Source: Pseudovibrio denitrificans JCM 12308
Lineage (GTDB): Bacteria > Pseudomonadota > Alphaproteobacteria > Rhizobiales > Stappiaceae
Direction of reading: 5' to 3'
DNA length: 64,000 nucleotides
Assembly: GCF_001310815.1 (NCBI RefSeq)
Contig: NZ_BAZK01000003.1
Span: forward strand, 62,001 to 126,000
The notes beneath the pieces were generated by a model. The model searched no databases and had not been told where the DNA came from. It saw only the letters and a list, made by a program, of their open reading frames with translations. This document shows positions 9,431-19,436 of this stretch, one piece after another; the first letter of the stretch is position 1; every line of letters begins with the position of its first letter. The position numbers were made by a program, and so were the translations under genes.

Positions 9431-9456
9431 AAAAAGAAAAGGGCAGAAAACTGCCC
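9431..9456 (-). terminator. Terminator after the alpha/beta hydrolase gene
   Basis: On the minus strand GGGCAG-TTTT-CTGCCC is followed by TTTTCTTTTT, just downstream of the stop codon at 9466. Confidence 0.8.
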
Positions 9457-9465
9457 TTCGATGGA

Positions 9466-10395
9466 TCAATCCAGCTTTGCCAGCCAGCCCTGAATATCTG
9501 AGATGACTTGCGGAACCATACTTTCGCCCGCAGCGCTCTTAAAAGAATGCGTCATGTCAGCATAGGATTTGTAAGTGACGTTGGTCTTACCCAATTCATC
9601 CAGCTTCGCAATCTGCTCCTCAACAGCTTCAGGAGAGACACTCTGATCCTGCCCACCCTGCACAATCAGAATAGGAGTGTCGACCTGCGCGAGGATCTCC
9701 AGTTGATCTGATTTCAGCATGTTGTTCCACCAGTTATAGCCATGCCCACTCATGTTGAGTTCAAACGGCTCACTGGATGTCACCTGTTGCGCAAACCCTT
9801 TGAAACCTGCGGAAGCTTCTTTGAACGCTTCTTCAGGCATGCCGCTGGATTTCATGTTGTGCAGGATGTCATCAATGAAGTGACGCCCGCCACCATTCAG
9901 CGCAATACTCGCAGTCACGAAATCAGCCTTCGCAGCAATCATGTTGGCAACCACCGCGCCTTCACTGCCACCAAGCAAAATCACGCGCTCGTAAATGCCG
10001 CCTTCCTTCAACTGACTGATCACCTTGATGTAATCCGCAGTCCGGCGTTCCGGCGAGTCATTCTCAATATAAGCCGCTGGGCAATCCGCGCGCTCATCAT
10101 TCCGGTCCCAGGAAAGGTTGGAGGTGATGCCGTACTTCTCAACCGTCAGCACATCCGCTTCCGGCAGAACCTGCGAGAACTCCTCGTTGATCAGCTTGTT
10201 ATTAGCCACGCTGTTACAATCAGAGCCCTGAATAAGCACAAGAAGATCTGTCGCGTTCTTCGGGCTTTGTGACTTCAGATAGATTTCAATCTCGCTACCA
10301 TCTTTGCGAACCAGATAAAGACCGGACGCAGCAGCGGCCTGAGCGCTGAGAAGAACCGAACACCCCACAACAACTTTAAGCAATGTAGATTTCAT
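9466..10395 (-). CDS. Exported alpha/beta hydrolase
   Basis: This 309-residue protein has an N-terminal signal peptide (KSTLLKVVVGCSVLLSAQAA) and is likely periplasmic. The serine nucleophile elbow is GGSEG within ILLGGSEGAVVAN. The acid is probably the Asp in VQGGQDQS and the base the His in YADMTHSF, so the catalytic triad is complete. Two Cys in the N-terminal part (QGSDCNS and RADCPA) could form a disulphide. The ATG at 10395 is chosen because GGGGGA precedes it and it starts a clean signal peptide; the open frame extends further upstream without support. Substrate is unknown. Confidence 0.85.
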   Translation of the reverse strand: MKSTLLKVVVGCSVLLSAQAAAASGLYLVRKDGSEIEIYLKSQSPKNATDLLVLIQGSDCNSVANNKLINEEFSQVLPEADVLTVEKYGITSNLSWDRNDERADCPAAYIENDSPERRTADYIKVISQLKEGGIYERVILLGGSEGAVVANMIAAKADFVTASIALNGGGRHFIDDILHNMKSSGMPEEAFKEASAGFKGFAQQVTSSEPFELNMSGHGYNWWNNMLKSDQLEILAQVDTPILIVQGGQDQSVSPEAVEEQIAKLDELGKTNVTYKSYADMTHSFKSAAGESMVPQVISDIQGWLAKLD

Positions 10396-10702
10396 AAAAT
10401 CCCCCAATGGCAAGCACATAGGCGCCCAAAGCAGCACAGAAAGGCGTATCCTCCTGAAACTCACTCGCCAAAGTGATCTCAGAAGTTGGCGTGTTTGCCG
10501 TAAATTGATACTAGAAACACCGATGCGGTGCGCGAAAAAGTGTGTTGCAATCATAAGGCGAGAATGTGGCGCGAAAAAATATATTATCGCAGGATTAGGC
10601 AAGCTAGCTGAAGCTATCTAATTCATTGCAAATAAACATATTTTAGTATAATCTAAATAATGTAGCGAAGGTCAGCTGCAGCATCATAAAGGAGCGTAAA
10701 AC
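10396..10702. other. Divergent intergenic region between the hydrolase and DUF2867 genes
   Basis: About 300 bases between divergent genes, clearly AT-rich near the DUF2867 gene. It should hold both promoters; a candidate for the plus strand is listed separately. Confidence 0.5.
10626..10652 (+). promoter_or_regulatory. Possible sigma70-type promoter for the DUF2867 gene
   Basis: TTGCAA at 10626 and TATAAT at 10647 are separated by 15 bases. The -10 matches the consensus, the -35 is fair and the spacing is short. It lies about 50 bases upstream of the ATG at 10703. Confidence 0.35.
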
Positions 10703-11212
10703 ATGCCGGAAACCCTATCTCTCCCGGCCCCTCAATTGGTTGCTCCACGTGAAGAGTTGTACTTCTATCACGTCAACTCCTTGAAGATACAAGAACACCC
10801 AACCGCGTTTGAGGTCTACAACGCCCTGTTCAGCAAACGCTCTGCATGGCTTGGCGCTGCATTTTGGGTGAGGGACCAGATCTCAGCCTTGGCAGGCGTT
10901 GCCAAAATCAAAGGCTTTGAGGGCAAACGAAAGACCACGCTTCCAGAAGTCGGTGAGAAGCTCGATTTCTTTCTGGTTGAGCACATTGAGGACCGCGAAC
11001 TGGTGCTCACCTCAAGAGATAAACATCTCTCGGTCATGACCACGTTCAGCGTCGATGCAATTTCTGAAGGTGCGTTGGTGCGCATAACCTCTTCCGTCAT
11101 CACACACAACTGGTTCGGCAAACTCTACATGCTGCCAGTCGGTCCGGCTCACAAGTTCATTGCGTGGAACATGCTACGTAACGTAAGTTCTAATTTCTCC
11201 GCTTCAAAGTAA
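10703..11212 (+). CDS. DUF2867 family protein
   Basis: The 169-residue protein resembles DUF2867, a cytoplasmic family without an assigned reaction. Visible family traits are the N-terminal ELYFYHVNS, the central WLGAAFWVRDQISALAG helix, VEHIEDRELVLTSRDKHLS and a C-terminal HKFIAWNMLRN. AAGGAG lies 7 to 9 bases before the ATG at 10703. The gene stands alone. The fold is likely related to START-like or polyketide cyclase proteins, as an inference. Confidence 0.75.
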   Translation: MPETLSLPAPQLVAPREELYFYHVNSLKIQEHPTAFEVYNALFSKRSAWLGAAFWVRDQISALAGVAKIKGFEGKRKTTLPEVGEKLDFFLVEHIEDRELVLTSRDKHLSVMTTFSVDAISEGALVRITSSVITHNWFGKLYMLPVGPAHKFIAWNMLRNVSSNFSASK

Positions 11213-11557
11213 AACGCTTAATCAGGATGTATATAGGTTTATGGTTCGAGTCTTCGCGGCGAATCTTTATTTATAAATATAGCCTTGCATCGGTTGTTTG
11301 TTGCTCTGGTTAATCATTTTACTGATATTTTCGATGTTTATTTTCTAAAGAATATGCGAAATAACTAAAATTTTTTACCTGATTAACATCTCGACCTTAT
11401 TTCCGGAAAACAAATTTCTGAACAAGGCTCTATCAGGAATGCAATGAGCACACGTTTTGGAATGCTGCCCGCATGCATGGAATCGGCCTCTTATCGTTAA
11501 CTAGCCGTAAATAAACACGGGAAAATGCTTAGTTAGATTTCAGCGGACCAAATTATC
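11213..11557 (+). other. AT-rich intergenic region upstream of the chemoreceptor gene
   Basis: These 345 bases are AT-rich with no reading frame of note. They probably contain the promoter of the chemoreceptor gene; no specific box stands out. Confidence 0.4.
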
Positions 11558-12709
11558 ATGTTTGCATATTTAGCTAAGCTCAAAATTGTTCATACCATCA
11601 CACTGCTTTCAATTATTCCAAGCATTGCAGCACTCGTTTTTCTCTATCAGCTTATCAAGGTCGACACTGAAGATGAGCAGAAACTGGCTGCCCTCTCGCA
11701 GCTCACGCGCCTTTCTGTCAAAATCGGCAGTCTGGTGCATGAGCAGCAGAAAGAACGTGGCGCCACAGCGTTGTTCCTTGCCAGCAAAGGTCAGCAGTTT
11801 GAGGCGGACTTGAAGAGCCAGCGCAAGGCAACGGACACTGCCCGCATCGACTACTTGCAGTTCCTTGAGGGCTTTGACCTGTCCATCTATCAGCCAGCAT
11901 TTGCCGCTGATCTGGAAGGCATCAATGCCGAGCTGCAAAAGACGCCCAGGATGCGCTCCAATGTAGATGCCTTGAATGTGCAGATGGCTGAAGCTGTTGC
12001 TTTCTACACCAGACTGAACTCCGAAAAGCTCGACATCATCGGCTCAATGAGTGAGCTCAGCCCCAATGCGGAAATTGTCGACCGCATCGTAAGCTACCAC
12101 GCCTTCCTGCTGACCAAAGAGCGGGCAGGGCTGGAGCGGGCTGTGGGCGCAGCAGGCTTTGCAAGCAATGCGTTTCCACCTGCCGCCCTGCAAAAGTTCC
12201 AACGTCTAATCGTTGAACAGAACGCCTTCACGCACATTTTCCAAACCTACGCCACACCCGAACTTTTCGCAGACTATGAGAAACTGCAGAACGGTGCTGC
12301 CAACACCAAGCTGAACACCTATCGCGATATCGCACTGGGCGGCGAGGAAACAGCAAAAGCGCTGGAAGCCATCAGCGGCCCTGAGTGGTTTGAAACCGCC
12401 TCCCAAAAGATCAACCAGCTCAAGGCCTTGGAAAACACCATCGCTGCCAGCCTGATTGAAGACACGGAGTTGCTTCAGGCATCCGCCAACGGACGCCTCA
12501 CCCTGCACATGGGCATTGCTGCTGTAGGCTTCCTGCTGGTGTTCCTGATGTCTTTCATCCTCATCAAGTCCATCCAGCGTTCCTTCGCTAAGATCATAGA
12601 AGCCATGGAACAACTCGCCAGCGGCAATCTGAACATCAAACTACCAAAGCCGACGAAGAACGAAGTTGGCCAGATGATCAAGCAGTCTCCGTCTTCCAGG
12701 AAAACATGA
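11558..12709 (+). CDS. NIT-domain methyl-accepting chemotaxis protein, N-terminal part (frameshifted)
   Basis: This frame carries the sensory half of a chemoreceptor. A membrane helix (about residues 10-30) is followed by a periplasmic NIT domain, recognised by [17 protein letters not shown] and [15 protein letters not shown], motifs of the nitrate- and nitrite-sensing family. A second membrane helix ([20 protein letters not shown]) and a HAMP linker ([18 protein letters not shown]) follow. The frame then runs into nonsense at [11 protein letters not shown] and stops. One G is missing near 12682: adding it gives [12 protein letters not shown] and joins the signalling half in the next frame. 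The ligand is unknown; nitrate or nitrite is possible. Confidence 0.85.
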   Translation: MFAYLAKLKIVHTITLLSIIPSIAALVFLYQLIKVDTEDEQKLAALSQLTRLSVKIGSLVHEQQKERGATALFLASKGQQFEADLKSQRKATDTARIDYLQFLEGFDLSIYQPAFAADLEGINAELQKTPRMRSNVDALNVQMAEAVAFYTRLNSEKLDIIGSMSELSPNAEIVDRIVSYHAFLLTKERAGLERAVGAAGFASNAFPPAALQKFQRLIVEQNAFTHIFQTYATPELFADYEKLQNGAANTKLNTYRDIALGGEETAKALEAISGPEWFETASQKINQLKALENTIAASLIEDTELLQASANGRLTLHMGIAAVGFLLVFLMSFILIKSIQRSFAKIIEAMEQLASGNLNIKLPKPTKNEVGQMIKQSPSSRKT

Positions 12710-13614
12710 TCCTCGCACGCGATCTGAAGAAGGAGCAGGACACCCAGCACGCCTCTCAGCTCGAGCGTGGCGAGTTCCTTGAAGGCCGCATTGCAGATTT
12801 TGAGCAAGCTGTTTCTTATGTGCTTGAAACCATGGGCCGCAACTCGCAGACAATGCAGCTGTCCTCTCAGGAAATGTCGAGCATCTCCGAGCTGACCAGC
12901 AATCAATCCAAGGCAGTCGCCTCAGCAGCGGAAGAAGCCTCTCGCAGCGTACAGTCTGTTGCCTCAGCCACAGAGGAGCTGGACTGCTCCGTCGCTGAAA
13001 TTGGCAACCAGATGCAACACTGCAGAAAAGCAGCGTCCGAAGCGGTGGATCAGGTCCACAGTGCTAACTCAGATGCAGCGGAATTACGCAAAGCAGCGCA
13101 GAGTGTGGGAGATGTGGTCAGCATCATCACAGACATCGCCGAGCAAACCAATCTGCTTGCCCTCAACGCCACCATAGAAGCGGCACGGGCAGGTGTGGCA
13201 GGAAAGGGCTTTGCGGTGGTCGCAAGTGAGGTGAAGTCACTGGCTGAGCAAACCTCACAAGCCACAGAGCAAATCCGCAATGAGATTGCCGATATCCAGC
13301 GCGCCACAGAGGGATCTCTCACCGCAATGGAAGACATCGACAAGATCATCCGCGAGATCGACCAACGCGCCAGTGCCGTCTCCAGCGCCATTAATGAGCA
13401 AAAGTTCGCCACTCAGGAAATCGCCAGCAATGTCAGCGAGGTTGCCGGTGGCACTGCTGAGGTCACGGAGAACATCGCCAAGGTCAACGAAGCTGCCATT
13501 CAAACTGGCGTCACCTCAAAGCAAGTCCTCATCGCCTCTGAGGAGCTCCGCACGGAAGCAGATCACCTCCGCAACGAAATCGACCAGTTCCTCGGTGATA
13601 TCAAAGCGGCTTAA
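12706..13614 (+). CDS. Methyl-accepting chemotaxis protein, C-terminal signalling part (frameshifted)
   Basis: This 302-residue frame holds the coiled-coil signalling domain. The canonical hairpin tip is present as [20 protein letters not shown] followed by [18 protein letters not shown], the site of contact with CheA and CheW. Methylation helices flank it, rich in Ala, Glu, Gln and Ser. It overlaps the upstream frame by four bases and its natural N-terminus is supplied by that frame, so the ATG at 12706 is unlikely to be a real start. There is no CheW-binding pentapeptide tether at the C-terminus (ends GDIKAA). Confidence 0.85.
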   Translation: MILARDLKKEQDTQHASQLERGEFLEGRIADFEQAVSYVLETMGRNSQTMQLSSQEMSSISELTSNQSKAVASAAEEASRSVQSVASATEELDCSVAEIGNQMQHCRKAASEAVDQVHSANSDAAELRKAAQSVGDVVSIITDIAEQTNLLALNATIEAARAGVAGKGFAVVASEVKSLAEQTSQATEQIRNEIADIQRATEGSLTAMEDIDKIIREIDQRASAVSSAINEQKFATQEIASNVSEVAGGTAEVTENIAKVNEAAIQTGVTSKQVLIASEELRTEADHLRNEIDQFLGDIKAA

Positions 13615-13636
13615 GCTCGCCAGATCCCAATAAAAC

Positions 13637-13667
13637 AGCAGTCTGCACACCAATGCAGGCTGCTTTC
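13637..13667 (+). terminator. Terminator after the chemoreceptor gene
   Basis: An 11-base stem (AGCAGTCTGCA with TGCAGGCTGCT, one G-T pair) and a short loop are followed by TTTCCC, about 22 bases after the stop codon. Confidence 0.7.
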
Positions 13668-13805
13668 CCATAGCAGCTTTTATCACCTGCACAGAAACTG
13701 CACAAATCTGCACGAGATCTCATCGGTTTTGCCCAACTGCCTGCAAGGGGCATCGGTAGACCGTCGCCTGAGTTCATTCACTTAATGATTTCAGGGGTGA
13801 AATTG

Positions 13806-15443
13806 ATGTTATCTAACTCTCGCATTCAGCCGGTGTCGTGGATGCCTGCAATGGGCATTCAGGCCCGGTTTCTTCTCGGTTTGGGCCTATGCTTGCTTGC
13901 TGACTATCTGTTCTTTGGTCACCGGGCTGAAATTGGCTTCAGCCTGTTCATTGTAGCTGTTGCCTTTGCGGTCATGCTGCTGGGCGGACACCGGGTGAGC
14001 CCACGCCTTGCATGGATTACGATGCTGACGGTGATCATTGGCGTTGTGCCAAGTGTACTCCAGTGGGATTTTCTAAGTGGGCTGATCGCCATCCTCGCTC
14101 TGGCCATGTGCACTCTCATCATGAACCAGCGCGTGAATGCCTTTGACTTGAAGATGGTCAAAATACTGCTCATCTTCCTGCGCCGTTGGCCGCTGGGTTT
14201 TATCAAAGACATGTTTACGCTCAGCCGCGTCAAACGACGCAAGCGACCATTGTCCAACTACGCCAAACTGGCGTTCACCTGGTTTCTGCCTCTCACCTTG
14301 TTTCCAATTTTTCTGTATCTGTTCAGTTCTTCAAATCCTGTCATTGAGCAATGGCTGCTCAGCATCAACCTGGGCAAGCTCTTTGAAAAACTGAACATGG
14401 CACGCATCGTGTTCTGGTCCATCACGTTTGCTCTGATCTGGCCGTTCCTGCGCGTAAAATTCAGAAAAAAGCTGAAGAGAAATAAGGCTGCTGAATCCTC
14501 GGCCAAAACCCCAGAACAGCAAACTGTTCAAGCCTATCAATCCGTGATGGATGAAATCTTTGGCTACAAAGCTGTTGTCCGCTCGCTCGTGCTCTTCAAC
14601 GGCCTCTTTGCCCTGCAAACTGTGCTGGATGCCTTCTACCTGTGGGGCTCTCAGGAACTCCCTGCAGGAACCACCTATGCCAACTACGCCCACAAAGGCG
14701 TCTACACCCTCATCATTGCCGCTCTGCTTGCTGCAATCTTTGTGCTGTTCGCCAGCCGCTCTGGAGCCTCCACTGCCAAATCCAAATTGGTGAAGGTGCT
14801 GCTGCTTGCATGGACCATCCAGACCGCTCTGCTTGTCGCCTCCTGCCTCGCACGCCTCGGCAATTATGTCGGCGTGTACTCAATGACTTATCTACGCCTC
14901 TATGCACTGATCTGGGTGATCCTGGTGCTTATCGGCGTACTCAGCATCATTGCCAAACTGGCTTTAGGACGAAACAACGGCTGGCTCGTTCGTGTGAACA
15001 TGCTGGCAGTTGCGGGGATCCTTTACACGCTCAGCCTCACAAACACAGCTGCATTGATCGCAGATTATAACGTGACCTACGCCGATAACTCCAAGTTTGA
15101 CCATTGGTACCTGATCAGCTTAGGGCCACAGGCTATCCCGGCCATTGACGCAAAAATCCGAAGTGAGTTGGAGCGTGGTGTTACCGCAAATAACAGCGAC
15201 TTGCTGGAACTATGGTCATCCCGCCGAAGCATGGCTCGCACCGTGAAGTACAATGCGGATGACTGGCGTCTATGGAGCCTCAGAAATCAGCTGCTGCTCA
15301 ACTACCTGCAAGAGAACGAAGTCCCGACAAGACCGCAGTCTCCAACAAAACCGCAGGCTCCGACCCAACAGGAAACCCCGGCTAAGTTGCAAACCCCGGC
15401 CTCTGACAGTAGAACTCGTTATCGTGAAGATCCGGGCCTCTGA
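13806..15443 (+). CDS. DUF4173 polytopic membrane protein
   Basis: This 545-residue inner-membrane protein matches DUF4173, a family of unknown role. At least ten hydrophobic segments span about residues 20-425, with a basic cytoplasmic loop (RVKRRKRPLS) and another rich in Lys (FRKKLKRNKAAE). The C-terminal domain is soluble and ends in a low-complexity tail of Pro, Gln and Thr with repeats like PTKPQAPTQQ. The ATG at 13806 follows AGGGG by 8 bases; an upstream ATG at 13785 lacks this. The stop is two bases before the response regulator start, so the three genes form an operon and the protein may be an output or partner of that two-component system. Confidence 0.85.
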   Translation: MLSNSRIQPVSWMPAMGIQARFLLGLGLCLLADYLFFGHRAEIGFSLFIVAVAFAVMLLGGHRVSPRLAWITMLTVIIGVVPSVLQWDFLSGLIAILALAMCTLIMNQRVNAFDLKMVKILLIFLRRWPLGFIKDMFTLSRVKRRKRPLSNYAKLAFTWFLPLTLFPIFLYLFSSSNPVIEQWLLSINLGKLFEKLNMARIVFWSITFALIWPFLRVKFRKKLKRNKAAESSAKTPEQQTVQAYQSVMDEIFGYKAVVRSLVLFNGLFALQTVLDAFYLWGSQELPAGTTYANYAHKGVYTLIIAALLAAIFVLFASRSGASTAKSKLVKVLLLAWTIQTALLVASCLARLGNYVGVYSMTYLRLYALIWVILVLIGVLSIIAKLALGRNNGWLVRVNMLAVAGILYTLSLTNTAALIADYNVTYADNSKFDHWYLISLGPQAIPAIDAKIRSELERGVTANNSDLLELWSSRRSMARTVKYNADDWRLWSLRNQLLLNYLQENEVPTRPQSPTKPQAPTQQETPAKLQTPASDSRTRYREDPGL

Positions 15444-15445
15444 GA

Positions 15446-16147
15446 ATGCAAAATATACTGGTAGTTGACGACGATGCGCACATTCGGGAAGTGATTACCT
15501 TCGCGATCGAAAAAGCCAACTACAACACCATCATTGCCGAAAATGGATTTGAGGCTGTTGCCTGCTTTAAGCAGCAGCCGGTGGACCTGATCATTCTGGA
15601 CATCGGCATGCCGGAGATGGATGGCTTCGAAGTCTGCCGTGAAATCCGCAAACATTCAGAAGTGCCGATCCTGTTCCTGTCCGCCCGTGATGAAGAGATT
15701 GACCGTATCCTCGGGCTGGAAATGGGAGGAGACGACTACGTCACCAAACCGTTCAGCCCACGAGAGCTGGTCGCGCGCATCGGCGCAATCCTGAAACGCA
15801 CCAATGGCCCTAAGATTACAGGAGAGGCCAAACCTTCTCAGCTTCAGGCCGGTGGTGTACAGCTTGATCCTTCCTACCGCTCAGTGGCTTACAATGGTCA
15901 GCCCGTGGAGCTGACATCCATCGAGTTCGAGATCCTGAAGCTGTTTCTGGACCGCCCGCGCATGACGTTTTCCCGCGACAGGATCATCGATCTGGCATAT
16001 CCGCCCAACATCCACGTCTCAGACCGGACAATCGACAGTCACATCCGCAATGTCCGCTCAAAGCTGGCAAATGCAGGGGCGCCGAATCTGATTGAGACAG
16101 TGCACGCCGTTGGCTTCAGACTAGCGGCTCAACCGGTTCCATCATGA
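15446..16147 (+). CDS. OmpR-family response regulator
   Basis: The 233-residue protein has a receiver domain (residues 1-118) with the acidic pocket VVDDD, phospho-acceptor Asp52 (LIILDIGMPEMDG) and Lys in YVTKPFSPREL. A C-terminal winged helix follows (about 135-230), with ELTSIEFEILKLF and RTIDSHIRNVRSKL, typical of OmpR/PhoB DNA-binding domains. It likely activates or represses transcription when phosphorylated by the kinase encoded next, whose ATG overlaps its stop codon. It resembles CreB-type regulators, but the assignment is not firm. Confidence 0.93.
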   Translation: MQNILVVDDDAHIREVITFAIEKANYNTIIAENGFEAVACFKQQPVDLIILDIGMPEMDGFEVCREIRKHSEVPILFLSARDEEIDRILGLEMGGDDYVTKPFSPRELVARIGAILKRTNGPKITGEAKPSQLQAGGVQLDPSYRSVAYNGQPVELTSIEFEILKLFLDRPRMTFSRDRIIDLAYPPNIHVSDRTIDSHIRNVRSKLANAGAPNLIETVHAVGFRLAAQPVPS

Positions 16148-16638
16148 TCGCCACAGCAACAAAAAAGAAGTGGCGCCCAACGCTGGGCCTTGTGGTGGTT
16201 GCTGTACTGCTCAGCGTGCTGCTGCTCCCTCTCGCAATCATTCTGTTCTTCCGCATCTTCGAGCATCAGATCTTCCAACAAACGGAAAACGCCCTGATTG
16301 CTCAAAGCGCTGTCCTGTCAGCCGTCATGTCGCAAATGGTGGAAGAGCAGGAGGAGATCAGCCTAGATGACCTCGTGAGTGCTGAGCGCAGCGTGAGCGT
16401 GGAGAACGGCCCTTACACGCCGATAGCACCGCGCAACTACCTCTTTTCCGCCAAAACCTACCCACGCCGCGCAAAGGCTCGCGAAGCCGCTGAAGCATCC
16501 AGTGAGGTGATGCTGAACATCGGCAGTCGCCTGTCTCCGCTACTGATGGAAACACAGAAGGTCACTCTGGCCGGCTTTCGTATACTGGACCATAGAGCAA
16601 CGTCATCGCTGGGCGCAGCGAAGTCGGCCTCTCCCTAA
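16144..16638 (+). CDS. Sensor histidine kinase, N-terminal sensory part (frameshifted)
   Basis: This frame starts with ATGA overlap to the response regulator. A first membrane helix (LGLVVVAVLLSVLLLPLAI) precedes a periplasmic sensor region. The frame degenerates after ILDHR and stops at 16638. One G is missing near 16597; adding it gives DHRGNVIAGRSEVG and joins the frame that encodes the kinase core. The whole protein would be about 530 residues. What is sensed cannot be told. Confidence 0.85.
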   Translation: MIATATKKKWRPTLGLVVVAVLLSVLLLPLAIILFFRIFEHQIFQQTENALIAQSAVLSAVMSQMVEEQEEISLDDLVSAERSVSVENGPYTPIAPRNYLFSAKTYPRRAKAREAAEASSEVMLNIGSRLSPLLMETQKVTLAGFRILDHRATSSLGAAKSASP

Positions 16639-16643
16639 GCCAC

Positions 16644-17735
16644 GTGGAAGAAGTGCAAACGGCGCTCTCTGGCCAATACCGCAGCGTCCTGCGCGAGCGC
16701 ATTTCGGACGAACCGGCGCCAGCGTTGACCTCACTAAGCCGCGGAACATCAACGCGCATCTTCTCTGCAATGCCGGTTCTGGTGCAGGGCAAGGTGGTTG
16801 GAGTGATCTATGCCTCCCGCACCCCCAGCAACACCATGCGCCAGCTCTTCAAGCAATGGCAGATCGTGGCAATCGCCGCTGCCTTCACATTGCTTGTGAC
16901 AACCGCCATCGGTTTTGTGTTCCTGCGTGTCATCACCAAACCAATTTACGAGTTGATCGACCGCACCCAGCGGATCAGCAGCGGTGACACACAGGCAATC
17001 GCTCCCTTGAAGCACAACGGCACGCGTGAGTTTGCATCACTGGCTGATAGTTTCCTCGCCATGGCCCGGAAAATCTCGGAGCGGGCAGACTACATCTCCA
17101 CCTTCGCCTCTCACGCAGCACATGAGCTGAAATCGCCGGTCACAGCCACCAAAGGAGCAGTCGAACTCCTGCTGGAATCCGGGGACGACATGTCAAAGGA
17201 CCAGCGCACCAGATTCCTGAACAACATTTTGCAGGATTCCAACCGCCTGTCCGCACTGCTGGACCGCCTGCGCCATCTGGCCCGGGCAGATAACCCAATA
17301 TCCGCAGGAACTTTGCGCCTTGGAGACCTGCTCGATCATCTGCAAGGCCACTATGAGCAGTTGGCAATCGAGGTTGCCTGCGAGAGAGATCAGACCCTGC
17401 CAATCACGCTGGAAAATGCGGAGATCATCTTCTCCAACCTGCTGGAAAATGCAGTGAACCACGGGGCGAGCAAGCTCACTATCAAAGTCGAGGAAACACC
17501 AGAAACCCTGCTGTTTTACACCTGCGACAATGGCAGCGGCATTTCTGAGGGCAATGCAGGGAAGATCTTCGACCTGTTCTTCACCACCAAGCGGGCAGAA
17601 GGTGGCACAGGCATGGGCCTTGGCATCGTGCAATCCATGGTCAAATCACACTACGGTACCGTGTCATATCTGCCAGATAGAGCGGAAACCACATTCCTGG
17701 TTGAGCTGCCAAAGGCCACGGCAAACTCGGGATAA
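16644..17735 (+). CDS. Sensor histidine kinase, HAMP and kinase core (frameshifted)
   Basis: The frame includes the end of the periplasmic domain (FSAMPVLVQGKVVGVIYASR), a second membrane helix (IVAIAAAFTLLVTTAIGFVF), HAMP, the phospho-acceptor His in HAAHELKSPVTATKG, and the ATP-binding boxes NLLENAVNHG, DNGSGIS and GTGMGLGIVQSM. All catalytic elements are intact, so only the sensory join is broken. The ATG at 16644 is an artefact of the frameshift. It should phosphorylate the adjacent OmpR-type regulator. Similar to CreC-like kinases, but not certain. Confidence 0.87.
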   Translation: MEEVQTALSGQYRSVLRERISDEPAPALTSLSRGTSTRIFSAMPVLVQGKVVGVIYASRTPSNTMRQLFKQWQIVAIAAAFTLLVTTAIGFVFLRVITKPIYELIDRTQRISSGDTQAIAPLKHNGTREFASLADSFLAMARKISERADYISTFASHAAHELKSPVTATKGAVELLLESGDDMSKDQRTRFLNNILQDSNRLSALLDRLRHLARADNPISAGTLRLGDLLDHLQGHYEQLAIEVACERDQTLPITLENAEIIFSNLLENAVNHGASKLTIKVEETPETLLFYTCDNGSGISEGNAGKIFDLFFTTKRAEGGTGMGLGIVQSMVKSHYGTVSYLPDRAETTFLVELPKATANSG

Positions 17736-17800
17736 AACCGAATCTCTCAGCAGTCGGGCACTGCTTCGCGCGCTGCGCTTACCTCAAAAAATCTTTCCCT

Positions 17801-17831
17801 GCTGTTCTTTATAGAACAGCTCATTTCATTG
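17801..17831 (+). terminator. Likely terminator of the DUF4173/two-component operon
   Basis: GCTGTTCT-TTAT-AGAACAGC is a perfect 8-base stem followed by the T-containing TCATTTCATT. The T-run is interrupted, so strength is uncertain. Confidence 0.5.
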
Positions 17832-18115
17832 AAACGCGCAACACTCGTTGAATGCAGCTGGAAAAACAAAGCTGCTTCGCCAACTGCGGTATTGCAGCAC
17901 TGCATTTGGCTGAAAAAAGGTGAGCGTCACCACTTCGGTCAGACAGCATATCCACCGAGTGGGCAAACCTCCCGAGGTCCTTGAAGTTGCCTCAACACAA
18001 CAACACTTCAAGGGCATATAGCCGACCTGCGAACTCTGCCAAAACCGCGGGTCGGCTCCCCTAAATCAGTTTGAAGGTTCTAGCTGGAAACCGGCAAACT
18101 GAGAAAGCGGTAGCA

Positions 18116-18140
18116 CCCCCACAAGCTGACCCTGTGGGGG
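18116..18140 (-). terminator. GC-rich stem-loop downstream of rsgA
   Basis: CCCCCACA and TGTGGGGG form an 8-base stem, 16 bases beyond the rsgA stop. There is no T-run on the minus strand, so it may only be a 3' stabilising hairpin. Confidence 0.4.
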
Positions 18141-18156
18141 ATGCTATTCAAAGGGG

Positions 18157-19196
18157 CTAGTAATCACCCTTCAGGATACGGTTATCTGCCTGCACACGCT
18201 TGATCATCTTGGAAAAGCTTTTTGTACGAGAGCGGGATTGCGCAACAGTCTCGCTGTTGTACAGCTCTTCCCGTGCCAGCTTCTTCCAGCGTTTAAGCCG
18301 TGATGGATCCAGTTCCCCTTCTTCAATCGCAGCCTGAATGGCACAGCCCGGCTCGCTCTCATGATTGCAGTCGGAAAAACGGCAGTGCTCTGCAAGATCA
18401 ACCAGATCCTGAAACACCGCAGCAACACCATCGGACACATCATAGAGCCTTAAAGCACGCATGCCCGGTGTATCCATCAACCAGCGCCCATCGCCAACAG
18501 GATAGAGGCAGCGAGCCGTCGTAGTATGCCGGCCTTTCGCATCATCCTCGCGAATGCCAGCAGTCTTGGCGGAAGAACCGCTGAGGCTGTTGAGGATTGT
18601 TGACTTGCCAACACCGGAAGAGCCCACCAATGCTGCAGTTTGCCCAGCCTTCCACCAGTCAAACAGCGGAGCATCTGCTTCGGATCGCGGGTATCAAGCG
18701 CGATCACCGGCAGCAGCGGATCAATCTTCTGCACTTCAGCCTCGAAGGCATAGGTGTCATCCACCAGATCAGCTTTCGTCAGCAGAACGACAGGCTGAAT
18801 GCCAGCCCGTTGAGCCACGGCCAGATAACGCTCTAGTCGCGCGATGTTGAAGTCTTTGTTGCAGGAGGTGGTGATAAACAACACGTCCAGATTGGCTGCA
18901 ATCAGCTGCGCACGGGCATCTTCACCCGCCGCGCGTCGTTCCACGAGTGTAAGCCGGTCCAGTGCACGAACAACTTGAGCGTGGGCGTCATAAACCACCC
19001 AGTCGCCAACCGCATAATCGCCGGTTGAACCATGGCCGGGAACGCTCAGGGTGAACTCCCCCTGATGACCGATGCCAATCATCTGGTTTCGATGAACCTG
19101 CGTCACGCGGGCAACAGGAAGGGTCTGCAGCTCATCATCCTGAAGCTGCATCATAAAATGAGTGGACCAACCCAGCTCAATCAATTTATGGGACAT
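18157..19196 (-). CDS. rsgA: Small ribosomal subunit GTPase RsgA (frameshifted)
   Basis: RsgA is a circularly permuted GTPase that helps mature the 30S ribosomal subunit. The N-terminal OB-fold (GEFTLSVPGHGSTGDYAVGDWV) and the G4 motif LTKADL lie in the first frame. The P-loop GSSGVGKST, DTPGMRAL and the zinc site CRFSDCNHESEPGC lie in the second. One base is missing near 18668: restoring a C on the minus strand gives MLPLFDWWKAGQTAALVGSS. As it stands, the first frame continues out of phase to about 18477. All key motifs are otherwise intact, so a sequencing error is likely. Confidence 0.85.
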
Positions 19197-19436
19197 TTAT
19201 CTGCCTGAAATAGAACAGCACCATAGGGTCGCCGTAGCTAACGCATACGGACCCCAAAGTGGGTCAGGCAGGTAAGGCGTGTTGCCTATTTAAACGAACC
19301 TGCCTGAAGCACCTTTATCACAATCATAATGCACCTCCTTTGGTTACGTTTCGGATCATCACGCTCATGCGCAACGGAAATGAGCTTAGCGAGACGAGGG
19401 AGGTTTGGCAAGCCGGATTACCGCGCGGCATAAAGC

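Larger units (their letters stand above)
17736..18156. other. Intergenic region between the sensor kinase and rsgA
   Basis: About 420 bases between convergent genes. It holds two stem-loops listed separately. No gene was recognised in the rest. Confidence 0.5.
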